A stretch of DNA of 64,000 nucleotides from Pelagibacteraceae bacterium AG-337-G04 (GTDB taxonomy: Bacteria; Pseudomonadota; Alphaproteobacteria; Pelagibacterales; Pelagibacteraceae), in NCBI GenBank assembly GCA_003282205.1, contig QBZW01000006.1, positions 44,673 to 108,672 of the forward strand, in the 5' to 3' direction. Below the pieces are notes generated by a model that saw nothing but the letters and a program-made list of their open reading frames with translations, searched no databases and was not told where the DNA came from. The translations under genes were made by a program, and so were the position numbers. Positions 8,511-18,056 of this stretch are shown here, piece by piece; the stretch's first letter is position 1, and every line of letters begins with the position of its first letter.

Positions 8511-9463
8511 TAAAATAAATCCTTTAAATATTTAATTACTTCTTTACTTCTTAGATCATTAAATGCAAAACATTTTGTTAACGCAATTCCATGATAATCA
8601 CCTAATAATTTTTTCTTTTTGCATTTTGTATCACTTAAGTCAAAAAATTTGATATTTTCAAACTCTGTCAAAAAACTTAAAGTCTTTCTTGTGTCTGCCC
8701 AATCTTTATCATGAGTAAATAATATAACCTCGCCTATCTGAGACCAATTAATAAGAGATTTTTTATAGTTTCTCCAATTTATCCAACCTTGATGTAGATT
8801 TTTTGCTTTTGCAAATTTGCCACCAAAACCTATATGAAGAGAAATTACTCCATTTATTAGTTTAGGATAATTTGATTTTAATAGGAAAGAGCCATACGCA
8901 CCTGCTGAATGTCCTGATAATACAATATTATTGAAACCTTTTTTTTTAAATTCATCAATTTTTAACTTCATTACTTTTGTTTTTTGGAAGTCTTTATTTT
9001 TATCTATTAAAAGAATTCCATTTTTATCTTTAAGGTTTAATACGCTATTTACATCCTGATTATTTTTATCGTAGTTTTCCCAAAACTTATCTTGTTCATT
9101 TTGAGTCCAGCCTCTCACACCAGAACACAATTGATATGTTTTTATAGTTAGACCTTTAATTTTCGTTCCATCTAATTGGTAAATTACAGGCGGTATTTTG
9201 CTCCATCGTCTATTACAACCATTTAATTTTCTTTGTCCGCCCCACTGACCATGGGTATAAATTAAAATAATAGTTTTATCTTTGTCAATATTTTCATCCA
9301 ATTCATAAGGGTTTCCTTTATTATCTACAAAGGAATTTAATTTGGAAATTTTTATTAAATCTTTTTCAAATCTTGTTTCAGAAGATGCACTTGTTATAAT
9401 TAATAAAAAAAAAATAATTGTATAGAAGTAAAAATTATCTACTTTGTCTAATTTCTTTTTCAC
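8510..9463 (-). CDS. Secreted alpha/beta-hydrolase fold protein
   Basis: 317 residues with an N-terminal hydrophobic segment (about 12-27) that could be a signal peptide or anchor. The nucleophile elbow GHSAG is at residues 184-188 (Ser186) after a beta strand (NNIVLSGHSAGAYGS). YTHGQWGG at residues 69-76 could supply the oxyanion region, HDKDWADT a later Asp, and GDYHGIAL near the C-terminus the catalytic His. This is the arrangement of esterases/lipases, though no specific family is evident. It is in an overlapping string with a 65-residue membrane protein, a desaturase upstream and a helical secreted protein downstream, suggesting lipid or envelope chemistry. Confidence 0.75.
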   Translation of the reverse strand: MKKKLDKVDNFYFYTIIFFLLIITSASSETRFEKDLIKISKLNSFVDNKGNPYELDENIDKDKTIILIYTHGQWGGQRKLNGCNRRWSKIPPVIYQLDGTKIKGLTIKTYQLCSGVRGWTQNEQDKFWENYDKNNQDVNSVLNLKDKNGILLIDKNKDFQKTKVMKLKIDEFKKKGFNNIVLSGHSAGAYGSFLLKSNYPKLINGVISLHIGFGGKFAKAKNLHQGWINWRNYKKSLINWSQIGEVILFTHDKDWADTRKTLSFLTEFENIKFFDLSDTKCKKKKLLGDYHGIALTKCFAFNDLRSKEVIKYLKDLF

Positions 9464-9632
9464 AGATTTTTCTTGCTTGTTCTGTTTCAGTTTCTTTGAT
9501 TAGTTTACTTTTTGCAATAACACATGCTGAAATTGATTTTTGTAGATTAAATTCTTCAAATTTTCCTACGCTAAAATAAAAAAAAATAATTGCTGCACCT
9601 GAGATCAAAAATAATTTATAGTTTTTATACAT
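9435..9632 (-). CDS. Small single-pass membrane protein
   Basis: 65 residues, one N-terminal hydrophobic helix (LFLISGAAIIFFYFSVG) followed by a charged helix with two Cys (SACVIAKSKL, ARKICEKEIRQ). It overlaps the upstream desaturase gene by 1 bp and the downstream hydrolase gene by 29 bp in another frame, which favours a genuine translated gene in a coupled run. No family recognised. Confidence 0.6.
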   Translation of the reverse strand: MYKNYKLFLISGAAIIFFYFSVGKFEEFNLQKSISACVIAKSKLIKETETEQARKICEKEIRQSR

Positions 9633-10633
9633 TAAAAAGCTTGTTTCTCTGGTAAAGAAATATCTAAATGGTAATCAGGCTCATCTTTTTGCTTTTTAAG
9701 TGCTGGTATTATTTCTTTGTAAGTTTCAAATAATCCATTTTTAATTTCAGGTAACTGATCTTTTAAATAGTAGTGTAATTTTTCTAAATTATAAGCTGGA
9801 ACAGTTGGAAACATGTGGTGCACACAATGATATTCCATTTTCCAATACAAAAAGCTAAGTATTGGATTTAATTTCATATCTCTTGCAGATAATCTATGAT
9901 CTTTTACATCCCTTGCTAAACCTGCATGTTGTGTAAAGGCAACTAGTTTATGTAAACCTTTTCCATAATAATGTGGTAACAAGAGATATAATGCTGGTAG
10001 CCATGATGATATTAAGAAAGACCAAATAATTATAGAAAACCAAATACCAACATAAATTCTTGAAATCAAAATAGCTCTTGGTCTAGCATTCTCAGGAATA
10101 CTATCAGTCATTACTTTAGTTTTAATATTAAAAGCGTGCTTTATTACTTCGAAAGCAATGCTGTTTTTAAAAAATAATAATTCCCCAAAAGGAATTAAGT
10201 TCAATATTAATTTTTTTGGAGTATTTTTTAAATTATTGTCATATTCAATTTCATGATCATAAGGATTTTTTGTTGAATATGTGTTTCCGTGATGAACAAA
10301 ATGAGTAAATCTCCATCTTGTAGGTTCAAAATATGCCATGAAACAGGAAATATAGTAAAATATTTCATTTAGAAGTTTGGTCTTAAATGCTGTTTTATGA
10401 CCCGTCTCATGCCAAATTGGATTACAAAAACAGAAGATATTTCCATAAATATAAAACCAAAAGATTGACCAACAGGAACCCCAAGTAAAATATGCTAAAT
10501 AACCAACACAGCTTAATAAGCAAAAAAAAACACCAACATGTACCAATCCTTTTATGTCAGATTTTTTTGTAAGTTCCTTTAAAACATTTTTGTCAATTTC
10601 AGGTCTGAACCACTTATCTAATTTAACGTCCAT
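9632..10633 (-). CDS. Membrane fatty acid desaturase
   Basis: 333-residue integral membrane di-iron desaturase/hydroxylase. The three histidine boxes are present in order: HETGH (H75-H79), HFVHH (H111-H115) and HCVHH near residue 290, plus an additional His-containing HAG segment. Hydrophobic stretches flank the boxes as expected for four TM helices. Substrate probably acyl lipids, possibly a head-group or sphingolipid-type substrate; not decidable here. It is first in the overlapping run desaturase, small membrane protein, hydrolase, helical protein. Confidence 0.9.
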   Translation of the reverse strand: MDVKLDKWFRPEIDKNVLKELTKKSDIKGLVHVGVFFCLLSCVGYLAYFTWGSCWSIFWFYIYGNIFCFCNPIWHETGHKTAFKTKLLNEIFYYISCFMAYFEPTRWRFTHFVHHGNTYSTKNPYDHEIEYDNNLKNTPKKLILNLIPFGELLFFKNSIAFEVIKHAFNIKTKVMTDSIPENARPRAILISRIYVGIWFSIIIWSFLISSWLPALYLLLPHYYGKGLHKLVAFTQHAGLARDVKDHRLSARDMKLNPILSFLYWKMEYHCVHHMFPTVPAYNLEKLHYYLKDQLPEIKNGLFETYKEIIPALKKQKDEPDYHLDISLPEKQAF

Positions 10634-10674
10634 AAATTAAAGTATGTATGTATAGACATCATACATATATTTAA

Positions 10675-12459
10675 TTAACCTACTAATGATTTTTGCGGTT
10701 TCATATCACTTTTTTCTATTCCTGCTACTTCCACAGGTTTCTTCATTGCATCTCTTCTAAATGGCTCACCTAACTCTTGATTTAGAATAACCTCTATGAA
10801 TGTTGTAACTCCTTTTTTTTGATCTTCGCATGATTGCTTAATTGCTTTAGTGGTTTCTTCCATTGTTTTAACCACAACACCTTTTAATCCACATGCGTTT
10901 GCAACTTTAGCATAACTTAATTCAGGGTCTAATTCTGTTCCAACAAAGTTATCATCAAACCATAAGATAGAATTTCTCTTTTCTGCTCCCCATTGATAGT
11001 TTCTAAATATAACCATTGTTATTGCAGGCCATTCTTCTCTGGCACAAGAACTCATCTCGTTCATACTAATTCCAAAAGCACCATCACCAGCAAAACCAAT
11101 TACTGGTGTATCTGGACATCCTATTTTTGCTCCAAGTATTGATGGAAAACCGTAACCACATGGACCAAATAAACCTGGTGCTAAATATTTTCTAGGTTTT
11201 TCAAAAGTTGGATATGCATTTCCTATTGCACAATTATTTCCAATGTCGCTTGATATAATTACATCATCTGGCATTCCAGCCTGTATTGCTCTCCAAGCTT
11301 GTCTTGGGGACATTCTGTCTGAGTCCCTTTCTCTAGCTTCTTTATTCCAAACTGTCCCTGGATCATCATCTTCATGATCTAAACTTGTTAGAGTTTGTAA
11401 CCAAGCAGATTTTGTTTGATGAATTAAGTTTTTTCTTTCTTCTCTACCATTATCACCAGCTGTTGGTGAAAGTTTTTCTAAGATCTGTTGTGAAACCATC
11501 TTAGCATCTCCACAAATACCAACTGTTACTTTTTTTGTAAGTCCAATTCTATCTGGATTCATATCAACTTGAATAATAGTTGCATCTTTTGGCCAATAAT
11601 CAATTCCGTAACCAGGTAAAGTTGAAAAAGGATTTAATCTCGTTCCTAATGCTAAAACTACATCTGCTTTTGAAATTAATTCCATACCAGCTTTAGATCC
11701 ATTATATCCTAATGGTCCAACTGCTAAAGGATGGCTTCCAGGAAAGCTATCATTATGTTGATAACCATTGCACACAGGAGCATCTAACTTTTCGGCAAGA
11801 TTTTTACATTCATCAATCGCACCGCCAATTACTACTCCAGCACCAGATAATATTACCGGAAATTTTGCTTCTGATAAAAGTTTTGCAGCTTTTTCAATAG
11901 CTTCTTTTCCTCCACCTTGTCTTTCAAATCTTACAATTGGTGGCAATTCAATATCTATTACTTGTGTCCAATAATCTCTTGGTACATTTATTTGTGCAGG
12001 AGCTGACCCTCTAAAAGCTTTCTCTATTACTCTATTTAGTACTTCTGCCATTCTCGATGGATCTCTAACTTCTTCTTGGTAACAAACCATGTCTTTAAAT
12101 AAATTCATTTGCTCAACCTCTTGAAAACCACCTTGACCCATAGTCTTATTTGCTGCTTGAGGAGTAACTAATAATAATGGTGTGTGATTCCAATAAGCTG
12201 TTTTAATTGGTGTAACCAATCCGGTTATTCCCGGACCATTTTGAGCAATAACCATTGACATTTTTCCAGTGGCCCTAGTATACCCATCTGCAATTAATCC
12301 ACCGTTAGTCTCATGAGCAACATCCCAAAAAGTAATTCCTGCTTTAGGAAATAAATCAGATATTGCCATAAAAGCTGATCCTATTATTCCAAACGAGTGT
12401 TCAATACCGTGCATTTGAAGAACTTTTATAAATGCTTCTTCAGTTGTCATTTTAGTCAT
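10675..12459 (-). CDS. xsc: Sulfoacetaldehyde acetyltransferase
   Basis: Thiamine diphosphate enzyme that turns sulfoacetaldehyde plus phosphate into acetyl phosphate and sulfite, the key C-S cleavage step for taurine and isethionate. 594 residues, the family's normal length. The TPP enzyme domains are in order: N-terminal PYR domain with IIGSAFMAISDLFP and the catalytic Glu in DVAHETNGGLIADGYTR, QNGPGITGLVTPIKTAYWNHTP specific to Xsc-type proteins, a central domain, and a C-terminal PP domain with the metal-binding GFAGDGAFG...MNEM pattern. It is divergent from suyAB across 88 bp, and TauE and aprBA lie nearby, supporting a sulfonate role over acetolactate synthase. Confidence 0.93.
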   Translation of the reverse strand: MTKMTTEEAFIKVLQMHGIEHSFGIIGSAFMAISDLFPKAGITFWDVAHETNGGLIADGYTRATGKMSMVIAQNGPGITGLVTPIKTAYWNHTPLLLVTPQAANKTMGQGGFQEVEQMNLFKDMVCYQEEVRDPSRMAEVLNRVIEKAFRGSAPAQINVPRDYWTQVIDIELPPIVRFERQGGGKEAIEKAAKLLSEAKFPVILSGAGVVIGGAIDECKNLAEKLDAPVCNGYQHNDSFPGSHPLAVGPLGYNGSKAGMELISKADVVLALGTRLNPFSTLPGYGIDYWPKDATIIQVDMNPDRIGLTKKVTVGICGDAKMVSQQILEKLSPTAGDNGREERKNLIHQTKSAWLQTLTSLDHEDDDPGTVWNKEARERDSDRMSPRQAWRAIQAGMPDDVIISSDIGNNCAIGNAYPTFEKPRKYLAPGLFGPCGYGFPSILGAKIGCPDTPVIGFAGDGAFGISMNEMSSCAREEWPAITMVIFRNYQWGAEKRNSILWFDDNFVGTELDPELSYAKVANACGLKGVVVKTMEETTKAIKQSCEDQKKGVTTFIEVILNQELGEPFRRDAMKKPVEVAGIEKSDMKPQKSLVG

Positions 12460-12547
12460 AGTTCAGCCTTTCTAATTCTTTTTTATTTGTCAAATTGACC
12501 GATTAATATATAAGATTGAGCGAATTTCAAATAAAGAAATCGTCACA

Positions 12548-12835
12548 ATGTCAAATACTGATATAATAATACATGATGAAAAAGATAACGTTGGCGTAGT
12601 TGTTATTGAGAAAATAAACACAGATCAGGATTGTAATTGTTGGATAATGGAAAATGATAAGTCCGTTTCAATTCAATCAAAAGATGAAATACCTTTAGGT
12701 CATAAAATTGCAATGATAGATTTAAATGAAGGTGATACTATTTTAAAATATGGTCATGATATTGGAAAAGTAGTTAAAAATATTAAAAAAGGTGAACACG
12801 TGCATGTTCATAATGTAAAAACAAAAAAGTGGTAA
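12548..12835 (+). CDS. suyA: (2R)-sulfolactate sulfo-lyase small subunit (SAF domain)
   Basis: 95-residue UxaA/altronate-dehydratase N-terminal-like SAF domain protein: DNVGVVVIEKI, PLGHKIAMIDLNEGDTILKYGHDIGKV, and the C-terminal EHVHVHNV motif. SuyA with SuyB splits (R)-3-sulfolactate into pyruvate and sulfite. The alternative reading, a small subunit of altronate or galactarate dehydratase, is less likely because xsc, aprBA and TauE surround it. It ends 3 bp before suyB. Confidence 0.83.
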   Translation: MSNTDIIIHDEKDNVGVVVIEKINTDQDCNCWIMENDKSVSIQSKDEIPLGHKIAMIDLNEGDTILKYGHDIGKVVKNIKKGEHVHVHNVKTKKW

Positions 12836-12838
12836 TCA

Positions 12839-14005
12839 ATGGAAATTCCAAAGAGTTTTTTAGGTTATAAAAGAGAAAACGGACGTGCTGGAACACGTAA
12901 TCATGTAATAATACTTCCCGTAGACGATATTTCTAACGCGTGTGCAGAAGCAGTTGCAAATAATATTAAAGGTACGATTGCTCTTCCACACTCATATGGA
13001 CGACTTCAGTTTGGTGCAGATTTAGAACTTCATTTTAGAACGATGATTGGAACAGGAAAGAATCCAAATGTTGCAGCTGTAATAGTAATTGGTATAGAAC
13101 CTAAATGGACAAAAAGAATTGTTGATGCAATCGAAAGTACTGGAAAACCAGTTGAAGGTTTCAGTATTGAAGGTGTTGGAGATATTGACACAATTGCAAA
13201 AGTTTCAAAAAAGGCGCAAGAATTTTCAATGTGGGCATCAGAAAAACAAAGAGAAGAATGTCCAATGAGTGATTTATGGATTTCAGTTAAATGCGGGGAG
13301 TCTGATACAACATCAGGACTAGCCTCTAATCCAACAGTAGGAAATCTTATGGATAAACTAGAACCTCTAGGTGTACATTTATGTTTTGGTGAAACGTCTG
13401 AATTAACAGGAGCTGAAACAGTTTGCGAAAAACGAGGTAAAACACCTGAGGCACAGGCAAAATTTAAAAAAACATGGAATGATTATAATGATTTCATTCT
13501 AAAAGAAGCAACAGATGATTTATCAGAGAGTCAGCCAACAGCGGGTAATATTGCAGGAGGATTAACTACTATTGAGGAAAAAGCATTTGGTAATTTTCAG
13601 AAAATTGGTGGATGTCAATTTATTGATGTTCTAGAGCCAGCAGAAGAACCAACAAAAGGTGCAGGGTTGTATTTTATGGATACGTCTTCAGCTGCTGCTG
13701 AGTGTGTTACTTTGCAAGCGGCAGGTGGGTTTAATATACATTTATTCCCAACTGGACAAGGCAATATCATAGGAAATCCCATTGAACCTGTCATAAAACT
13801 AACTGCAAATCCACTTACTGCAAAAACAATGAGTGAACACATTGATGTAGATGTTTCAAAAATATTATCTAGAGAGATGAATTTAAGTCAAGCAGGAGAC
13901 GAGTTAATAAAATCAACTTTAAGAGTTGCAAATGGAAGATTAACTTGTGCTGAAGCTCTTGGTCACAAAGAATTTGTTATGACAAAATTATATAGAAGCG
14001 CTTAA
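12839..14005 (+). CDS. suyB: (2R)-sulfolactate sulfo-lyase large subunit
   Basis: 388-residue UxaA C-terminal-family protein, the length typical of SuyB. It starts with [27 protein letters not shown], followed by [37 protein letters not shown], then [22 protein letters not shown] and a C-terminal [23 protein letters not shown]. Cys residues in KCGES, VCEKR and GGCQF are candidates for an iron-sulfur or metal site as in related dehydratases. Distinguishing sulfolactate lyase from altronate dehydratase rests on sequence feel plus context. Tail-to-tail with the TauE-family gene with no gap. Confidence 0.83.
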   Translation: MEIPKSFLGYKRENGRAGTRNHVIILPVDDISNACAEAVANNIKGTIALPHSYGRLQFGADLELHFRTMIGTGKNPNVAAVIVIGIEPKWTKRIVDAIESTGKPVEGFSIEGVGDIDTIAKVSKKAQEFSMWASEKQREECPMSDLWISVKCGESDTTSGLASNPTVGNLMDKLEPLGVHLCFGETSELTGAETVCEKRGKTPEAQAKFKKTWNDYNDFILKEATDDLSESQPTAGNIAGGLTTIEEKAFGNFQKIGGCQFIDVLEPAEEPTKGAGLYFMDTSSAAAECVTLQAAGGFNIHLFPTGQGNIIGNPIEPVIKLTANPLTAKTMSEHIDVDVSKILSREMNLSQAGDELIKSTLRVANGRLTCAEALGHKEFVMTKLYRSA

Positions 14006-15091
14006 TTATTTTTTTAATTTAGCCAATCTTTTATCATCCCAATTAGAGTAAATTCTTCTAATGATTGCAGCTGCAACTCCAAGCACGACAGCAAGAAGTA
14101 CAGAAGTTAAACCATAAAATATAGGTAAATCTCTCGAAAAATTTAATATAAATTCACTTAGTGGTCCTAAATTATCAGTTCCATTGACAGTAGTGCTCAC
14201 TATCTTTTCATCTTTAATAAAAGTATCATAAGCAATTGCTATACCAACTAATAATAACAAGATTGCTAAAATAGTTTTAAACTCAGAACTATCAATTTTT
14301 TCTCCAATTTTTTGCCCAAACTGTACTCCAATGATAGAACCTAAAATTAAAACAGTTACTAGAATTAAATCTATAGTTCCATAATTAAGAGCATGCAAAA
14401 TTGTAACTATCGCACTGATAAATATAGTTACAAAAAGTGAAGTTCCTGGAATTAATCTTGTCGGCATTCCAATAATATAAATCATTGCTGGAACTAAAAT
14501 AAAAGCTCCACCTATTCCCATTATTGCAGCTATAAAACCAACTATTAAACCAATTATTATTGGAGTAAATGCACTTTCATAGACTTGTGATTTTTTAAAA
14601 CGCAATCTCAATGGTAATCCATGTATCCAGTAATGTTTATGTAATTTTTTTTTTTCAGTTATTTTTTTTCTTGCTTTATCAATTTCTGAAACACCTTGAA
14701 TAAGCATAAAGGTTCCTAAAATTGCAAGTATGTACATATAAGCTAAAGAGATAACTACATTTATTTTTCCAATATCTTTGAAATATGAAAAAGTTAAAAT
14801 TCCTAATATAGTTCCTACAGCGCCTCCAATCACAATCATAAATCCCATTTTATAATCGAGTGTTCCTTTTAGATAATGTGTTGTAGATCCAGAGACAGAA
14901 GTTCCTAAAATATTACTTGCCTCGTTAGGTACTGCATATATAGGCGGAACTCCTAAAAAAATTAGGAAGGGAGTCATTAAAAATCCACCACCCACTCCAA
15001 ACAAACCAGATAAAATTCCTACTGCTAAACTTAGACCAAATATAAAAAGTAAATTTATTTGGACTTGTGCTATTGGAAGAAAATATTCCAT
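14006..15091 (-). CDS. TauE/SafE (TSUP) family exporter, probable sulfite/organosulfonate carrier
   Basis: 361 residues with about nine hydrophobic segments. The TSUP internal duplication is visible: GLFGVGGGFLMTPFLIFLGVPP near residue 30 and AIMGIGGAFILVPAMIYIIGMPT near residue 190. It is longer than ordinary TauE proteins (about 250) because of a charged loop (residues about 140-165) and an extra C-terminal helix (IFYGLTSVLLAVVLGVAAAI). It is the last gene of the apr run and tail-to-tail with suyB, so sulfite efflux is the natural role; the direction and substrate are inferred. Confidence 0.83.
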   Translation of the reverse strand: MEYFLPIAQVQINLLFIFGLSLAVGILSGLFGVGGGFLMTPFLIFLGVPPIYAVPNEASNILGTSVSGSTTHYLKGTLDYKMGFMIVIGGAVGTILGILTFSYFKDIGKINVVISLAYMYILAILGTFMLIQGVSEIDKARKKITEKKKLHKHYWIHGLPLRLRFKKSQVYESAFTPIIIGLIVGFIAAIMGIGGAFILVPAMIYIIGMPTRLIPGTSLFVTIFISAIVTILHALNYGTIDLILVTVLILGSIIGVQFGQKIGEKIDSSEFKTILAILLLLVGIAIAYDTFIKDEKIVSTTVNGTDNLGPLSEFILNFSRDLPIFYGLTSVLLAVVLGVAAAIIRRIYSNWDDKRLAKLKK

Positions 15092-15141
15092 TTAAAGTAA
15101 TTATTCCTCTAAGAATACAAAGTCAATAAATATGAGTAGTT

Positions 15142-15288
15142 TTAAATGAAATTTTGAGCAGTGCTAAGAATTATGATACCCCAGGCAAAAAAGATAAATA
15201 GATATAAAAATGATTTTATTATTTTACTTAATTGATTTTGAAATAATGAAGGAATATTTTTTAAGTTTTCTTTAAAATTAGCATCCAT
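15142..15288 (-). CDS. Small single-TM protein in the apr run
   Basis: A 48-codon frame, ATG at 15288 to TAA at 15142. The product has an amphipathic basic N-terminus (DANFKENLKNIP) and one hydrophobic helix (FLYLFIFFAWGIIILST). It fills most of the otherwise empty 237 bp between the 116-residue protein and the TauE-family gene. The ribosome site is weak (TCTGAAGT). It may be a small accessory subunit of the exporter or of AprM. Being short, chance cannot be excluded. Confidence 0.5.
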   Translation of the reverse strand: MDANFKENLKNIPSLFQNQLSKIIKSFLYLFIFFAWGIIILSTAQNFI

Positions 15289-15328
15289 ACTTCAGATAAC
15301 CATAAGTTATAAAAAAAGCAAATAATAT

Positions 15329-15679
15329 TTAAAAGATTGTTGCTCCAAAAACTTTTACATCTTCGCCCTCTTCTCCAAGTACAAGTCTTCCCAAAAAGTC
15401 ACCTGGTATCTCGGTGCTTGTCTGTCTGTATAGTACAGTTATATAAAGTCCACGTCTTAAACATCCAATAGCCTTGCAACCCTCTGCTAAACTTGAGATT
15501 AATTTATTACTTGCCCATTGTTTTCCAAGTTCAACTTCATTAGCCCCATACATCATTTGGGATGAAAGATCTCTAGTAAAACCTCCATAATCCTTTATAT
15601 TTGACGATTTAACTAAGTTTGCCCAAATAGGATCTGCAATTTTTATTATTTCCTCGTCGGATTTTTCTAAAAGACTCAT
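15329..15679 (-). CDS. Conserved-looking small cytoplasmic protein downstream of aprA, unknown function
   Basis: 116 residues, no signal peptide or membrane helix. Helical N-terminal half (EEIIKIADPIWANLVKSSN, QMMYGANEVELGKQWASNKLISSLAEGCKAIGC) and a beta-rich C-terminal half (RRGLYITVLYRQ, PGDFLGRLVLGEEGEDVKVFGATIF). Two cysteines in EGCKAIGC could bind metal or be redox active. It starts 17 bp after aprA ends, so is almost certainly co-transcribed with it. I do not recognise the family; a role in sulfite handling is suggested only by position. Confidence 0.75.
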   Translation of the reverse strand: MSLLEKSDEEIIKIADPIWANLVKSSNIKDYGGFTRDLSSQMMYGANEVELGKQWASNKLISSLAEGCKAIGCLRRGLYITVLYRQTSTEIPGDFLGRLVLGEEGEDVKVFGATIF

Positions 15680-15695
15680 TTATCTATCTTAAGAA

Positions 15696-17552
15696 TTAAG
15701 AAGCTTCTTTTTTCTCTTTTTCGTCTACGATATGATAAACAGGTGCTTTTTCCATTGTAAATTTTCCTGTTTTTGGGTCTCTTCTAGATAGTGTTAAACA
15801 ATGCCAGTTTTCATCATCTAGTTTCATATAATCACCTCTGTAATAGTACCCTGGCCAACGTGTTTCTTGCCTAAATAAAGTATGTTCAGTAACACATTGC
15901 GAGGTTAATGTTCTGTGTTTAAGTTCCCAGGCTCTCATTAGTTGGTGATAATCCTCAGCACCTACATTTTCTAAATCTTCTTCAAGCCATGCTAACAACT
16001 CAAGACCCTTTTTGAGAGTATTTTCGTTAGTCATGTAGTTATAACTTATTCCACCAACATATTCGTCCATAATTTTTTGTAATCTCTGTAAACCTTGAAT
16101 AGGAGAAATATAACTCGGAGACACTGTACCTCCAGTTATTTCGTTTCTTCCAACTGTGTAATTTTCTAGCGGTTTATAAATTACTTCTTTAAAATCCTCA
16201 CATTGCTTGTCACTAACGTTAATATCAGCTGCTTTTTGTTCTTCAATGTATTTAACAGCTGCTTTTGCTGCAAGTCTCCCTTCAGTAAATGATCCAGATG
16301 AAAATTTATGAGCACTTCCTCCCACAGTATCACCAGCTCCAAACAAGCCTTCTATTGTTGTCATTCTATTATAACCCCAAAAATATTCAGGTGGTGATAA
16401 ATCTTCTGGCCCACTAACCCATGCACCAGAACAGGTTGCGTGTGAGCCCATAACGTATGGCTCAGATGTTGTTAATTCTGGATTAGTATACTTTGGATCA
16501 ATATTTTGAGATGCCCAAACTACTGCCTGTCCAACAGTCATACCAAGGAAATTTTCCCAGCCTACTGTTTCTAAGTGTGGATCTTGAAAAGCTTCTTTAG
16601 TAACCATATGAATAGGTCCTCCGCCTGCCATGGTTTCTTGAATGAAAGCGTGATTTCGTAAACATGTGGGAGTTGGATGATGATCAATATACTCCCCAAC
16701 TAATTCTTTAGTTTTTTCATACCATTTCTTCTCGTAATTCTCACCATTTGCGTTTTGAGTATATGTTTTAAGATGTAAGAAATATGCGCCAACTGGACCA
16801 TAGCCATCCTTAAATCTACAAAGGACAATTCTATTTTCCATTTGAGTCATTTTTGCACCTGCAGCAATAGGTAATGCATATGCTGAACCATTGCTCCAAG
16901 GGGCATACCAAGTTCTCCCCATTCCTTCACCAACAGCTCTTGGTTTAAAAATATGCGATGCTCCACCAGCGGCCACAATAACTGTCTTCGCTTTAAAGAC
17001 ATGGTAGTCACCAGTTCTCATATTAAATCCAACAGCTCCGCCAACTCTATTTTCTTTATTCTCATCCATTAAAAGATGAGTAATCATAATTCTGTTATAA
17101 ATTTTATCAGCTGATTTTTTTGCAGCCTCAGCTACGATTGGTTTATAGCTTTCGCCATGTATCATTATTTGCCATTTACCCTCTCTTTGGTAACGACCTG
17201 TTTCTTTATTTTTCATCATTGGAAGACCCCATTCATCAAACATATGAACAGTTGAATCTACGTGACGAGCCATATCATATCCAAGATCTTCTCTTACTAA
17301 TCCCATTAAATCATTTCTTGCGTATCTTACGTGATCTTCAGGTTGGTTTTCACCCCATTGCATTCCCATGTAACAGTTGATTGCATAGAGACCCTGTGCA
17401 ACTGCACCACTTCTATCTATATTAGCTTTTTCAACGCAAACTATTTTCAAATCTCTTCCCCAATGCCTAGCTTCAAAAGTTGCACCTGTACCAGCCATAC
17501 CACCACCGACTACAAGTACATCGCAATTTTCAACAATAGTTTTTCTAGCCAT
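15696..17552 (-). CDS. aprA: Adenylylsulfate (APS) reductase alpha subunit, flavoprotein
   Basis: 618-residue FAD enzyme of the fumarate reductase/succinate dehydrogenase flavoprotein superfamily. FAD-binding VVGGGMAGTGATFEARHWG is at the N-terminus; DRSGAVAQGLYAINCYMG, VIVAAGGASHIFKPRA, EMTAGGG-type region (QETMAGGGPIHM), GLFGAGDTVGGSAHKFSSGSFTEGR and the C-terminal RWPGYYYRGDYMKLDDENW are AprA hallmarks. With AprB it interconverts sulfite plus AMP and APS. No sat, dsr or qmo genes are in the window, which fits the reverse (sulfite-oxidising) direction. Start overlaps the aprB stop by 1 bp. Confidence 0.95.
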   Translation of the reverse strand: MARKTIVENCDVLVVGGGMAGTGATFEARHWGRDLKIVCVEKANIDRSGAVAQGLYAINCYMGMQWGENQPEDHVRYARNDLMGLVREDLGYDMARHVDSTVHMFDEWGLPMMKNKETGRYQREGKWQIMIHGESYKPIVAEAAKKSADKIYNRIMITHLLMDENKENRVGGAVGFNMRTGDYHVFKAKTVIVAAGGASHIFKPRAVGEGMGRTWYAPWSNGSAYALPIAAGAKMTQMENRIVLCRFKDGYGPVGAYFLHLKTYTQNANGENYEKKWYEKTKELVGEYIDHHPTPTCLRNHAFIQETMAGGGPIHMVTKEAFQDPHLETVGWENFLGMTVGQAVVWASQNIDPKYTNPELTTSEPYVMGSHATCSGAWVSGPEDLSPPEYFWGYNRMTTIEGLFGAGDTVGGSAHKFSSGSFTEGRLAAKAAVKYIEEQKAADINVSDKQCEDFKEVIYKPLENYTVGRNEITGGTVSPSYISPIQGLQRLQKIMDEYVGGISYNYMTNENTLKKGLELLAWLEEDLENVGAEDYHQLMRAWELKHRTLTSQCVTEHTLFRQETRWPGYYYRGDYMKLDDENWHCLTLSRRDPKTGKFTMEKAPVYHIVDEKEKKEAS

Positions 17553-18022
17553 TAATAGTAAACTCCTTTTTTAAATGCACTCTTGTCTACTTTAGGTAAT
17601 TCTTGATTTGTATTAAGTCCTTCTGGTTCTGAATAAAGGATTTGAGAATTGATTTCTCCTTGATTTGGTTTGTCACCTTCAGCTAAATTTGGAATATATT
17701 CACCCCAAGGCTTTGTTGTTATTGGTGATACGAAGTTCTTTTCAGTTCCATTTCTAAATTTTATCCTCCAAGAAATAGTTCCTTTTTCTTCTTCTCTTCT
17801 TACTCTAACGCTATGACCCATTGGAGCAAAATCTGCGTAACCTCTTACATCGATTGCATGATTAGGGCATGCCTTTACACATGAGTAACATTCCCAGCAA
17901 AAATTTGGTTCAATATTTTTTGCTCTTCTTATTGTTTCATCGATGTGCATTATATCTGATGGACAAATGTCTACACAATGGCCACATCCATCACATCGTG
18001 TCATATATACAAAAGTTGACAT
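17552..18022 (-). CDS. aprB: APS reductase beta subunit, two [4Fe-4S] ferredoxin
   Basis: 156 residues. Two cysteine clusters near the N-terminus bind two [4Fe-4S] centres: CDGCGHCVDICP and CWECYSCVKACP. The remaining part (DVRGYADFAPMGHSVRVRREEEKGTISWRIKFRNG) is the AprB beta-sheet and C-terminal tail that wraps round AprA. It carries electrons between the AprA flavin and the membrane partner. Stop overlaps the aprA start by 1 bp; 34 bp separate it from aprM. Confidence 0.95.
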   Translation of the reverse strand: MSTFVYMTRCDGCGHCVDICPSDIMHIDETIRRAKNIEPNFCWECYSCVKACPNHAIDVRGYADFAPMGHSVRVRREEEKGTISWRIKFRNGTEKNFVSPITTKPWGEYIPNLAEGDKPNQGEINSQILYSEPEGLNTNQELPKVDKSAFKKGVYY

Positions 18023-18056
18023 AATTTATATTTTCTCCTTTATATTTTTTATCATA

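Noticed and set aside
10643..10667. Inverted repeat TATGTATG / CATACATA between the desaturase and xsc as a terminator
   Set aside because: The stem is weak and AT-rich, no T-run follows on either strand, and it is likely chance in this composition.
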